Assembly: GCA_046733355.1 (NCBI GenBank)
Contig: JBKPOZ010000308.1
Coordinates: forward strand, 1-7,609
DNA from: VAZQ01 sp046733355
GTDB taxonomy: Bacteria > Pseudomonadota > Alphaproteobacteria > Rhizobiales > Xanthobacteraceae
Direction: 5' to 3'
Length of the DNA: 7,609 nucleotides
Within the stretch, counting starts at the first letter, position 1. The number at the start of each line of letters is the position of its first letter. A program made the position numbers and the translations under genes. Below the pieces are notes generated by a model. That model had not been told where the DNA came from. It saw nothing but the letters and a program-made list of their open reading frames with translations, and searched no databases. Below, in pieces: positions 1-5,868 of the stretch.

Positions 1-1398
1 GCACAAGCATAGGCAATCGTTGGATGCTCTCGATTACAAGGCCCAGGAGCTCGAGTGTCGACGGGTCGACCCAGTGCACGTCCTCATACAGCGCCAGCAC
101 CGGCTGTTGCATCGCGAGGCCAATGAGTTGATCGATCAACGCGTGCAACGTCCGCCGCTTTTGCACCTCCGGCGTCAGGGCCAGCGCCGGATACCGCTCT
201 CCTGTCGGGACCCCGAGGAGCGCCGCCAGGAGGGGCACGGCCTCGTCTGGCCGATTGCTCGATCGACCAAGCAGTACCTCGAGCTTGGTCAACTGCGCCT
301 CCGGCGGCTCGTCGCGATCCAGCCGCGCCGCCCGTTCCAACAGGTTGATCACCGGCTGAAGTGCGCTATTGGTATGGTCGGGCGAGCAGTAGTGGCTGAG
401 CGGGGTATATGGTTCATCACCGAGGCGGCCGCGCAATGCTCGGATCAAGCGCGACTTGCCGATACCAGGCTCACCCGACAGCAGCACCACTTGGCCGTCG
501 CCTTCTTTGGCCCAAGACCAGCGCTCCATTAGGATTCCGAGCTCGTGCTCGCGCCCGACCAGCGGCGTGAGATGCGCACCATGGAGCGCCTCAAACCGGC
601 CCTCGGCGCGACCCTCGCCTTCGACCCGCCAGGCGTCGAGGGGTACTGCGAAGCCCTTGAACCGCCGCTGGCCAAGCTCAGTCAGCTCAAACAGGTCGCC
701 GACCAGCCGGCGCGTCGCCTGACTGATTACCACGCTGCGCGGAGCCGCCAGCGTTTGCAACCGGGCGGCCAGGTTCGGGGTCTCGCCAACGACCGTCTGC
801 TCCTGGGCGGCACCTTGGCCGATCAGCTCGCCGACCATGACCAAGCCGGTGGCAATGCCAACCCTGGCCGCGAGAGAGGGGCGTTAACAGGTGTCTCCAG
901 CTCCGCCACCGCCTTGACGATCGCGAGCCCAGCGCGGACCGCCCGCTCGGCCTCGTCCTCATGAGCGTGCGGCCAGCCGAAATAAGCCAGCACGCCATCG
1001 CCCATGTACTTCGCAATGTGCCCGCCCCAGCGCCCGACCACATCGGTGCAGGTGCTCTGGTACGCCCGGATCACGAGACCCATGTCCTCGGGATCGAGCC
1101 GCCTTGACAGCGAGGTCGAGCCCACCAGATCACAGAACAGCACGGTCAGTTGCCGCCGCTCAGCCGTACGGACGCCCAGCTCAACAGGTACTTCGGGGAG
1201 AGATGCCGTGCTCGCCACACCCTTGTCGAGTTCCGCGATGGCCTTCAGTAGCCTCTTGCGGTGGCCAAGTAGGACGCCAAGCTTTTCAAGGTCGGCGTCG
1301 GTCAGAGCAGGTAGCACTTCGACGTCGATCGCGTTGTCGCGGAACGCCTGCTCGTAGCGCTCGAGTCCCAAGCCTCGCAGCCAGCCTGCGATGTCCAT
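1..1398 (-). pseudogene. SAM domain - class III adenylate/guanylate cyclase - AAA ATPase protein, frameshifted and cut by the left edge
   Basis: Reads leftward from ATG at 1398. Residues 1-57 form a SAM-like domain (MDIAGWLRGLGLERYEQAF). A class III cyclase domain begins near residue 81 (RRQLTVLFCDLVGST), with probable metal-binding Asp90 and Asp134 (KYMGDGV). This frame stops at 823-825 after 191 codons, but homology resumes at about 870 in another frame with ARVGIATGLVMVGEL. It continues through GETPNLAARL, which carries the Asn/Arg pair of class III cyclases, then a linker, LVGRE, Walker A GEPGIGKSRL (about 477-445) and Walker B-like LALYEDVHWVD (about 97-65), with no stop to base 1. Family members are usually around 1000 residues, with C-terminal repeats that would lie outside the window. 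The break is explained by a 2-nt duplication in TCTCTC (gene sense). If genuine, the 191-residue product lacks the Asn/Arg residues and the ATPase. An ATG at 838, in the downstream frame, could allow reinitiation. The start lacks a strong Shine-Dalgarno. It may be a decayed gene, a reversible slip, or a sequencing error. Confidence 0.88.
872..878. other. Frameshift site in GA/TC dinucleotide repeat
   Basis: The plus strand reads GAGAGAG here. In the minus-strand cyclase gene this encodes the junction between NAPL and the conserved ARVGIATG segment. Removing one GA/TC unit gives a continuous NAPLAARVGIATG reading and joins the two halves of the cyclase domain without any other change. A 1-nt deletion is a less tidy alternative that gives the same frame. 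Confidence 0.75.
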
Positions 1399-1417
1399 TG
1401 TAAGTGCACGGTTCCTG

Positions 1418-1442
1418 ACGCGGGAGGTTTCTGGACCCGCGT
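1418..1442 (-). promoter_or_regulatory. Inverted repeat in the leader of the leftward cyclase gene
   Basis: ACGCGGG (1418-1424) and CCCGCGT (1436-1442) are perfect 7-base inverted arms around an 11-base loop, 20 bases upstream of the cyclase start. It could be an operator half-site pair or a leader hairpin. Nothing in the sequence separates the two, and a chance 7-base match in GC-rich DNA is possible. Confidence 0.25.
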
Positions 1443-1509
1443 AGCTGGGAACTTACCCCAATTTGTATGCCGCGGGGGCTTTTTAGCTAAACGATATTGC
1501 TGACACCCT

Positions 1510-1640
1510 CGGGTGACTTCCGGATGGGGTCAATCGCGTCGATTCGAGGATATCCGCTCCAGGTCCGCTATGCGCCTACTAACTGCCGTGCGAGGCGGTC
1601 ATCTCTGATCAGCGGCTTAGGGCCACAAAGCGGACGTGAT
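1510..1640. repeat. Degenerate intergenic repeat remnant (Rhizobiales-type)
   Basis: The stretch contains GGGTCAATCGCGTCGATTCG, then TCCGCT at 1553-1558, GTCCGCT at 1563-1569 and its inverse AGCGGAC at 1629-1635. From memory, this wording (GGGTCAATCGCGTCG with flanking TCCGCT/AGCGGA motifs) recurs in short, non-coding dispersed repeats in Bradyrhizobium and related genomes. The 7-base inverted pair is directly visible; membership in a repeat family is recalled rather than measured. Confidence 0.3.
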
Positions 1641-1835
1641 GCCACTACGCCACGGGTCAGAATTGGATTGGTCTGTCGACATTTAGGATCTCCAATGCTG
1701 AGCAGCGCAGGGCCCCAGGACACCGGTGGCGCCAAGAGGTGGCCGCAGGGCGTGTTAAATATGGTTTCGGCTCGATTCAACTGTGGTTTCCACGCTCAGT
1801 CAAACGGGGTGGGCTTCAAAGAAAGGATGTGAATT

Positions 1836-1854
1836 GCGGGGCTGGAGAGCCCGC
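1836..1854 (+). promoter_or_regulatory. Small hairpin in the 5' leader of the OsmC-like gene
   Basis: GGGCT (1839-1843) pairs with AGCCC (1848-1852) around a GGAG loop, and two further GC pairs can form past a bulged G. It ends 22 bases before the ATG at 1877 and just precedes the Shine-Dalgarno AGGAG at 1866-1870. A GGAG in the loop could mimic a ribosome site. Any regulatory role is inference only. Confidence 0.2.
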
Positions 1855-1876
1855 CAGAAGCCCTTAGGAGACCTCG

Positions 1877-2455
1877 ATGAATATCCAAGCCAGAACTCCC
1901 CGACCGCCCCTTAACGGGGTGGACACCCCGACCCTGCTCAGCACCATCGCTTTCGTCGCCGGACAGCCAGAGCTTGCCAGCTTCCAGTTCCGAGCCGCGA
2001 ACGAATGGATCGAGGGTACCCACAGTCGAAGTGCCATGCTCAGTTTCCACGGTGCCGGAGCCGAACAGAAACATCTGAAATCGTACTTCGCCGATGGCGA
2101 TCATCCGACCGTGCTCTGTGGCGGCGATCGCGGACCAACGCCTGTCGAATGGCTGCTCCATGCGCTCGCGACATGCTTGACGGCCGGGATAGCAAACATA
2201 GCCGCGGCTCGGGGCGTCAAACTGACGAGCGTACGGTCGTTCGTCGAAGGAGATATCGACCTTCGGGGTATTCTCGGCATCTCGGACGAAGTGCGCAACG
2301 GCTATCGCGACATCTCGATCCGCTTCGAGATCGATGGTGAAGCTCCCCCCGAGAAGCTGCAGCAGGTTCTGGAGCAGGCGCGGGCCCGGTCAGCCGTATT
2401 CGATGTGCTGACGAATGGCGTCCCCGTATCGGTCAGCATGGGTTCGGTCAAATAG
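1877..2455 (+). CDS. OsmC-like family protein
   Basis: 192 residues, starting at ATG 1877 behind a clear AGGAG (1866-1870) with a 6-nt spacer. The core resembles the OsmC/Ohr superfamily: GDRGPTPVEWLLHALATC (about 83-100) leads into the long hydrophobic central helix with Cys100. A segment around 165-187 (ARARSAVFDVLTNGVPV) corresponds to the conserved C-terminal part of OsmC-like proteins. In classical OsmC/Ohr peroxidases two cysteines react with organic hydroperoxides. Here the position expected for the second one (about 172-174) is Ser-Ala-Val, leaving Cys81 (LCGGD) and Cys100 as the only cysteines. A classical two-cysteine peroxidase mechanism is therefore doubtful, and a divergent thiol chemistry or a binding role is possible. 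The N-terminal 45 residues are an extension relative to the roughly 140-residue classical family. No signal peptide is seen; it is probably cytoplasmic. First gene of the cluster. Confidence 0.9.
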   Translation: MNIQARTPRPPLNGVDTPTLLSTIAFVAGQPELASFQFRAANEWIEGTHSRSAMLSFHGAGAEQKHLKSYFADGDHPTVLCGGDRGPTPVEWLLHALATCLTAGIANIAAARGVKLTSVRSFVEGDIDLRGILGISDEVRNGYRDISIRFEIDGEAPPEKLQQVLEQARARSAVFDVLTNGVPVSVSMGSVK

Positions 2456-2469
2456 GTCGGCACCGCTAG

Positions 2470-2492
2470 GGCCCGGCGCCCAAGGCCGGGCC
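2470..2492 (+). promoter_or_regulatory. GC-rich hairpin between the OsmC-like gene and the first flavoprotein gene
   Basis: GGCCCGGC (2470-2477) and GCCGGGCC (2485-2492) are perfect 8-base inverted arms with a 7-base loop, in the 60-bp gap following the OsmC-like stop. No U-tract follows, so it is not a standard intrinsic terminator. It could be an mRNA stability or processing element, or an attenuator that sets different levels for the first gene and the rest. Confidence 0.45.
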
Positions 2493-2515
2493 TCCCTGAC
2501 ACAATGGAGACGACG

Positions 2516-3757
2516 ATGAATGCGACCGATGTCGCGATTATAGGCGCCGGCCAGGCCGGACTCGCGATAAGTCGATGGCTGGTGAAGCGCAACATCGACC
2601 ACGTCCTGTTCGAACGCGGCGAGATCGGCGCCAATTGGCAATCCCATGCCTGGCATTCCCTCAGACTGCTCACGCCGAACTGGCTGAACGGGCTGCCAGA
2701 CTCGCCGTATCAAGGCGATGACCCCGACGGGTTCATGCGCGCGGATGCCTTCCTCGCCCGTTTGCGCGCCTATGCGTCGGCATCCTCCGCGCCGGTGTTG
2801 CAGCAAGCGGAGGTCATCTCCATCGAACGCAGGCACGAGGCCTACTGCATTCGCACAAGCCGCGGCGATTGGAACGCAAGGGCGGTCGTCATCGCGACCG
2901 GTCAATGCGATCGCCCTCACATTCCCGCTATCGGCCTGTCGCTCGATGATCGAGTCGCGAACCTGCATTCGTCCCAATATCGGTCGCCTTCGACACTGCC
3001 GAGTGGCAATGTGCTCGTCGTTGGCGCATCAGCTTCCGGCGTCCAGATCGCCGAAGAACTCCGCCGCCATGGACGTGACGTTACGCTGGCCGTCGGGAAT
3101 CATGTTCGGGTGCCGCGCACCTGGCGCGGGCGCGACATCTTCTGGTGGATGGACCGAGCGGGCATTCTTGCCGAACGGGCCCACGATCTGCCCGATCCCG
3201 AGGCAGCCAGGCGCCAGCCGACAGCGCAGCTTGCCGGGCGCCGTGACCGCGCCAACCTGGATCTGTCCACATTGCAGGCTCAAGCTGTGAGATTGACGGG
3301 GCGCCTTGCCGCCGTGGAGGGCGACAAGATCAGTTTCCACAATGATCTGCGCTCGACCGTGGAATGCGCGCAAGCGAGGCTAGATCGGCTGCTCGCCCGC
3401 ATCGATGCCTTCGCCGGCCTTGAGGGTAAAGCAAAGCCCGATGCCATTGCTCCCATCGACCTGTCCTGCGAGGCGCCGAGCAGGCTGTCGCTCGCGGCAG
3501 AGGGCATCCGGACCATCATATGGGCTACCGGCTACCGGCGAGATTTCTCCTGGCTGCGAATCCCTGCCGCGATACGCGCTGATGGCGAAATCGCGCACCG
3601 GGAAGGAGTCACCGGCGTCCCCGGTCTCTACGCGCTGGGTTTCAGGCTGTTGCGCAAGCGCGACTCGCATTTCATCGGCGGGGTCGGCGCGGATGCGGCG
3701 GCGATTGCAGAGGAGATCGCGGCATTTCTCGACAAAAAGGCGCGGCGCGCCGCTTGA
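2516..3757 (+). CDS. FAD/NAD(P)-dependent oxidoreductase, flavin-containing monooxygenase/CzcO-like
   Basis: 413 residues from ATG 2516, chosen because GGAG (2506-2509) sits 6 nt upstream. The in-frame ATG at 2504 would add four residues and lacks a Shine-Dalgarno. The domain order is that of a two-dinucleotide-binding flavoprotein: FAD Rossmann motif GAGQAG (10-15) directly at the N terminus, acidic strand end FERGEIGANW (32-41), ATGQ (127-130), a partial FMO signature ending HSSQYR (151-156), a second Rossmann motif GASASG (170-175) for NAD(P)H, and the C-terminal ATGYRRDFSWL (337-347) typical of the group. Family members use NADPH and O2 to oxygenate N, S or carbonyl groups; many CzcO-like relatives have no known substrate. 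The FMO signature lacks its leading Phe/Gly, so a pure dehydrogenase or reductase role is also possible. Cytoplasmic, no membrane segment. Its stop TGA overlaps the ribosome site of the next gene. Confidence 0.9.
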   Translation: MNATDVAIIGAGQAGLAISRWLVKRNIDHVLFERGEIGANWQSHAWHSLRLLTPNWLNGLPDSPYQGDDPDGFMRADAFLARLRAYASASSAPVLQQAEVISIERRHEAYCIRTSRGDWNARAVVIATGQCDRPHIPAIGLSLDDRVANLHSSQYRSPSTLPSGNVLVVGASASGVQIAEELRRHGRDVTLAVGNHVRVPRTWRGRDIFWWMDRAGILAERAHDLPDPEAARRQPTAQLAGRRDRANLDLSTLQAQAVRLTGRLAAVEGDKISFHNDLRSTVECAQARLDRLLARIDAFAGLEGKAKPDAIAPIDLSCEAPSRLSLAAEGIRTIIWATGYRRDFSWLRIPAAIRADGEIAHREGVTGVPGLYALGFRLLRKRDSHFIGGVGADAAAIAEEIAAFLDKKARRAA

Positions 3758-3760
3758 GGA
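3756..3760 (+). promoter_or_regulatory. Ribosome binding site that decides the start of the second flavoprotein
   Basis: GAGGA overlaps the TGA stop (3755-3757) of the upstream gene and lies 8 nt before ATG 3769. This favours ATG 3769 over the in-frame TTG at 3754, which has no comparable site, and implies translational coupling between the two flavoprotein genes. Confidence 0.6.
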
Positions 3761-3768
3761 CAACAGAC

Positions 3769-5007
3769 ATGTTGCAAACCGTCCCATTTCCGTCCTGCTT
3801 CGATGTGGTGGTCGTTGGTGCCCGCTGTGCGGGCGCCGCCACCGCTATGTTGCTCGCCGGGGCCGGGCTGCGGGTACTTGCCGTCGATCGTCAGGCGTAC
3901 GGTTCGGACACGCTTTCGACCCATGCCTTGATGCGACCAGCAGTCATGCAGCTCGCCCGCTGGGGGCTGCTCGACTTGGTCATCCGCAGCGGTGCGCCGG
4001 TGATCCGTTCGAGCACCTTCCATTATGGTGATGAAGAAGTTCCGATACCGATCCGCCCGGAGCCGGGCATACCGGGGCTGATCGCACCGCGTCGCACCGT
4101 GCTCGATCGCATTTTAGTCGACGCAGCCCGCGATGCCGGCGCAATGGTAATGCACGACACCACGGTCCATGAACTGACATTCGATTCGCGCGGCCGAGTG
4201 CGCGGCGTCGTCGTGGCAGATGCCCGCGGTCAGATTGGCAAGGTCGCCGCAGACCTCGTCATCGGCGCTGACGGTTTCGGCTCCTTTGTCGCTCGCCGGG
4301 TGGGAGCGCCCACGCTGGTGACCGGCCGCGCATCGGTGGCGCATGTGTTCGGCTACGCGGCGGCGCCCAAAGACCTCCATGGCTACCATTGGTATTTTGG
4401 GATGAATGCGGCTGCTGCGGTGATACCGACAAATGACGGGCTCGCCTGTTTGGTGGTCTCGATTCCGACCAGCCATTTCGACTCCGGATTTCGCGCCGAT
4501 CTGGCGACCCACGGCCAGCTCAAACTGGCGACCGTGGCGCCGGGATTGGGAACAAACGGGCTCGCTGCCAGTATCGAGCGGTTGAAGGCTTTTCGTGGTG
4601 CTCCCGGTCGACTCCGGGAAGCGCACGGTCCTGGCTGGTTGCTGGTCGGCGACTCTGGCTTCTTTCGTGACCCGCTGACATCGCATGGCATCTCCGACGC
4701 GCTGCGCGATGCCGAAGGCGGTGCGACAGCTGTGATTTCCGGCAGTGAAGCGGCGTTGCGGCGATTCCAAGATGAACGCGACAGCATGGCAATCCCGATC
4801 CTTACTGCCACCGACGATATCAGCGCGTTCGACTGGTCGCTCGCCAATCTACCGGAGCGCCACAAGCGATTGAGCGACTCGATGAAGGCTGAGGTGGCCC
4901 TTTTGACTGCTCGATCGCAGTGCGGTCGGCAGCCGTTTGCTGGCCTTCCGGAGGCATCGCTGCAGATCGAATCAATTCCACAAACGCCAATCGGAGCAGA
5001 CCTATGA
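3769..5007 (+). CDS. FAD-dependent oxidoreductase, geranylgeranyl reductase/PHBH-like
   Basis: 412 residues from ATG 3769. An alternative TTG start at 3754 would overlap the upstream stop. The N-terminal FAD motif is VVVGARCAGAA (GARCAG at 17-22), followed by VLAVDR (36-41). A PHBH-type segment RTVLDRILVDAARDAG lies at 109-124, the second FAD motif GADGFGSFVARRVGA at 166-180, and the third, LVGDSGFFRDPLTSHGISDA, at 292-311. The last is the GD-P-G signature in the form shared with the COG0644 (FixC/geranylgeranyl reductase) group. There is no second Rossmann fold for NAD(P)H and no halogenase WxWxIP motif. Relatives reduce isoprenoid double bonds or hydroxylate aromatic and polyketide substrates; the sequence does not show which applies. 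It follows the other flavoprotein by 11 nt and overlaps the next gene by 4 nt (ATGA), so the three are probably co-translated from one message. Confidence 0.9.
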   Translation: MLQTVPFPSCFDVVVVGARCAGAATAMLLAGAGLRVLAVDRQAYGSDTLSTHALMRPAVMQLARWGLLDLVIRSGAPVIRSSTFHYGDEEVPIPIRPEPGIPGLIAPRRTVLDRILVDAARDAGAMVMHDTTVHELTFDSRGRVRGVVVADARGQIGKVAADLVIGADGFGSFVARRVGAPTLVTGRASVAHVFGYAAAPKDLHGYHWYFGMNAAAAVIPTNDGLACLVVSIPTSHFDSGFRADLATHGQLKLATVAPGLGTNGLAASIERLKAFRGAPGRLREAHGPGWLLVGDSGFFRDPLTSHGISDALRDAEGGATAVISGSEAALRRFQDERDSMAIPILTATDDISAFDWSLANLPERHKRLSDSMKAEVALLTARSQCGRQPFAGLPEASLQIESIPQTPIGADL

Positions 5008-5465
5008 GACATGCGAATGAGAAACCCGGATGGGCCGGAACCCGCTTTGGTAAACCTCAGGTCGGAGCCCGTGCAGAGCGGCGGCGCGTGACCCGCGCCA
5101 GCGACGTCATTGCGTTCAGCGATATGACCGGCGACCGAAATCCAATTCACTACGATAATGAACTGGCAGCGCGAACGATGTTCGGCCGCCTCATTGTCCA
5201 GGGAGGGGTGACCTCGGGACTCCTCAACGCGGTGGTGGCTGAAGATCTGCCCGGCCCCGGTACGGTGTTCCTCGGGGTGGAGTGGAAGTTTCTCAGAGCC
5301 GTGGGAATCGGTGAGGAAATAACAGCGCAAGTGGAAGTCCTCACTGTACGTGAGGACAAGCCGATTTGCACATTGGCTACCCGCATTGCCAACTCCGCCG
5401 GCGAGGTCTGCCTCAGCGGCACGGCGGCCACCTATACGGTTCCTCTCGATCGCGATGTCGCCTGA
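5004..5465 (+). CDS. MaoC-like dehydratase, hot-dog fold (R-specific enoyl-CoA hydratase type)
   Basis: 153 residues from ATG 5004, which overlaps the upstream TGA as ATGA. GGAG at 4993-4996 lies 7 nt upstream. An in-frame GTG at 4920 would extend the protein into the preceding gene and is disfavoured. The hydratase-2 motif is clear: SDMTGDRNPIHYD (39-51) supplies Asp44 and His49, the catalytic dyad that adds water across trans-2-enoyl-CoA. It is followed by FGRLIVQGGVTSGLL (60-74), the conserved hot-dog helix region. The length fits single-domain MaoC/PhaJ-like enzymes, which act as homodimers in the cytoplasm. Placement behind two flavoproteins suggests hydration of an unsaturated thioester or analogue made or consumed by them. 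Not every MaoC-like protein acts on CoA esters, so the substrate is unknown. Confidence 0.92.
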   Translation: MRHANEKPGWAGTRFGKPQVGARAERRRVTRASDVIAFSDMTGDRNPIHYDNELAARTMFGRLIVQGGVTSGLLNAVVAEDLPGPGTVFLGVEWKFLRAVGIGEEITAQVEVLTVREDKPICTLATRIANSAGEVCLSGTAATYTVPLDRDVA

Positions 5466-5503
5466 CCCACAGGGGCCACCGCTTCTACCGTTTGATTTAA
5501 AAG

Positions 5504-5758
5504 ATGGGGCCAGTTTCCATGCTCACCCAAACGCTGGCTTCAATGGCAAAGCCCGAAGCTCGTGACACTCAGCGGCATGGGCCGCTGTTCAGTAAGGAGC
5601 CGAACCATGACAACCTCATTTGGTATCTTCGCCTGGCCCTCTTCCACCGCCTGGGCGGATATAGCAAGGGTCCGCCGACCGAGGCAGTCCGCGAGCACCT
5701 CAATCGGCTGGTGGCATTCCGACAGCATTACGTTTTGGCATCGCAATCCTGGATATAA
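5504..5758 (+). CDS. Small hypothetical protein or gene remnant
   Basis: 84 codons from ATG 5504; ATG 5519 is an alternative, with GGGG upstream at 5505-5508. I do not recognise the family. The second half (about residues 26-84) reads like a real protein, with helix-forming segments NLIWYLRLALFHRLGGY and TEAVREHLNRLVAFRQHYVL. Third-position GC there is about 72 percent by hand count, comparable to what I expect for coding sequence here. Against it: no convincing Shine-Dalgarno for either start, and a competing frame (5607-5903) has a better ribosome site but poorer codon use. A 7-bp hairpin lies inside the frame. It could be a small accessory protein of the cluster or the tail of a decayed gene. 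Confidence 0.35.
   Translation: MGPVSMLTQTLASMAKPEARDTQRHGPLFSKEPNHDNLIWYLRLALFHRLGGYSKGPPTEAVREHLNRLVAFRQHYVLASQSWI
5570..5587 (+). promoter_or_regulatory. Hairpin downstream of the MaoC-like gene
   Basis: CAGCGGC (5570-5576) and GCCGCTG (5581-5587) form a perfect 7-bp stem with a four-base loop, about 105 nt after the MaoC stop. No T-run follows, so it is a poor intrinsic terminator. It sits just before TAAGGAG (5593-5599) and ATG 5607, so it could also influence initiation there. Role unknown. Confidence 0.3.
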
Positions 5759-5813
5759 TCCACGACACCTAGGGTGCTCGGTCCCCTATGTGCGACCGCG
5801 CACGTTCCAGAGA

Positions 5814-5843
5814 TTGATTACTACAAAGCTGCCTTACTACAAT
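5814..5843 (+). promoter_or_regulatory. Candidate promoter of the BTAD-hydrolase-cyclase gene
   Basis: TTGATT (5814-5819) and TACAAT (5838-5843) are separated by 18 bp, a reasonable match to housekeeping -35/-10 elements. Transcription would begin about 20 nt before ATG 5869. A perfect TATAAT also occurs at 5754-5759, but the nearest -35-like words (TTTTGG, TTGGCA) are only 13-15 bp away. A separate promoter would make the regulator transcriptionally independent of the enzyme cluster. Confidence 0.35.
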
Positions 5844-5868
5844 GCCGCCTTGATGATCAGGTGGCCGG

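Larger units (their letters stand above)
1399..1876. other. Divergent intergenic spacer, no convincing gene
   Basis: This 478-bp spacer separates the leftward cyclase gene from the rightward enzyme cluster, so promoters for both should lie in it. Reading frames of 111 codons (plus, 1497-1832) and 70 codons (minus, 1568-1780) are open, but both have low-complexity, Arg/Ser/Pro-rich translations and no recognisable domain, so I do not call them genes. A weak leftward promoter-like pair is TTTAGC (1486-1491 region) and TACAAA (1462-1467) with about 18 bp between; it is too weak to list separately. The spacer also holds a repeat remnant and two small hairpins, listed separately. No RNA gene is evident. 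Confidence 0.6.

Noticed and set aside
20..532. 170-codon plus-strand frame at the left edge
   Set aside because: Antisense to the ATPase domain of the cyclase protein, whose Walker motifs are unmistakable; the plus-strand translation is Arg/Gln-rich without motifs.
1568..1780. 70-codon minus-strand frame in the spacer
   Set aside because: No Shine-Dalgarno and no recognisable domain; it lies in the same repeat-like DNA as the plus-strand frame.
1497..1832. 111-codon plus-strand frame in the spacer
   Set aside because: Arg/Ser/Pro-rich translation without domain character, no ribosome site, and it overlaps the repeat-like stretch; probably chance openness in GC-rich DNA.
1827..1832. ATGTGA start-stop element after AAAGG as a regulatory mini-ORF
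   Set aside because: A six-base coincidence is expected often; nothing else supports ribosome stalling here.
4383..5330. 315-codon minus-strand frame opposite the second flavoprotein and MaoC genes
   Set aside because: It is antisense to two genes with clear family motifs and high third-position GC, which keeps the opposite strand open; its own translation has no domain.
5754..5759. Perfect TATAAT as the main promoter of the regulator
   Set aside because: No -35-like element at 16-18 bp, and it is more than 100 nt from the start codon; the TTGATT/TACAAT pair downstream has better spacing.
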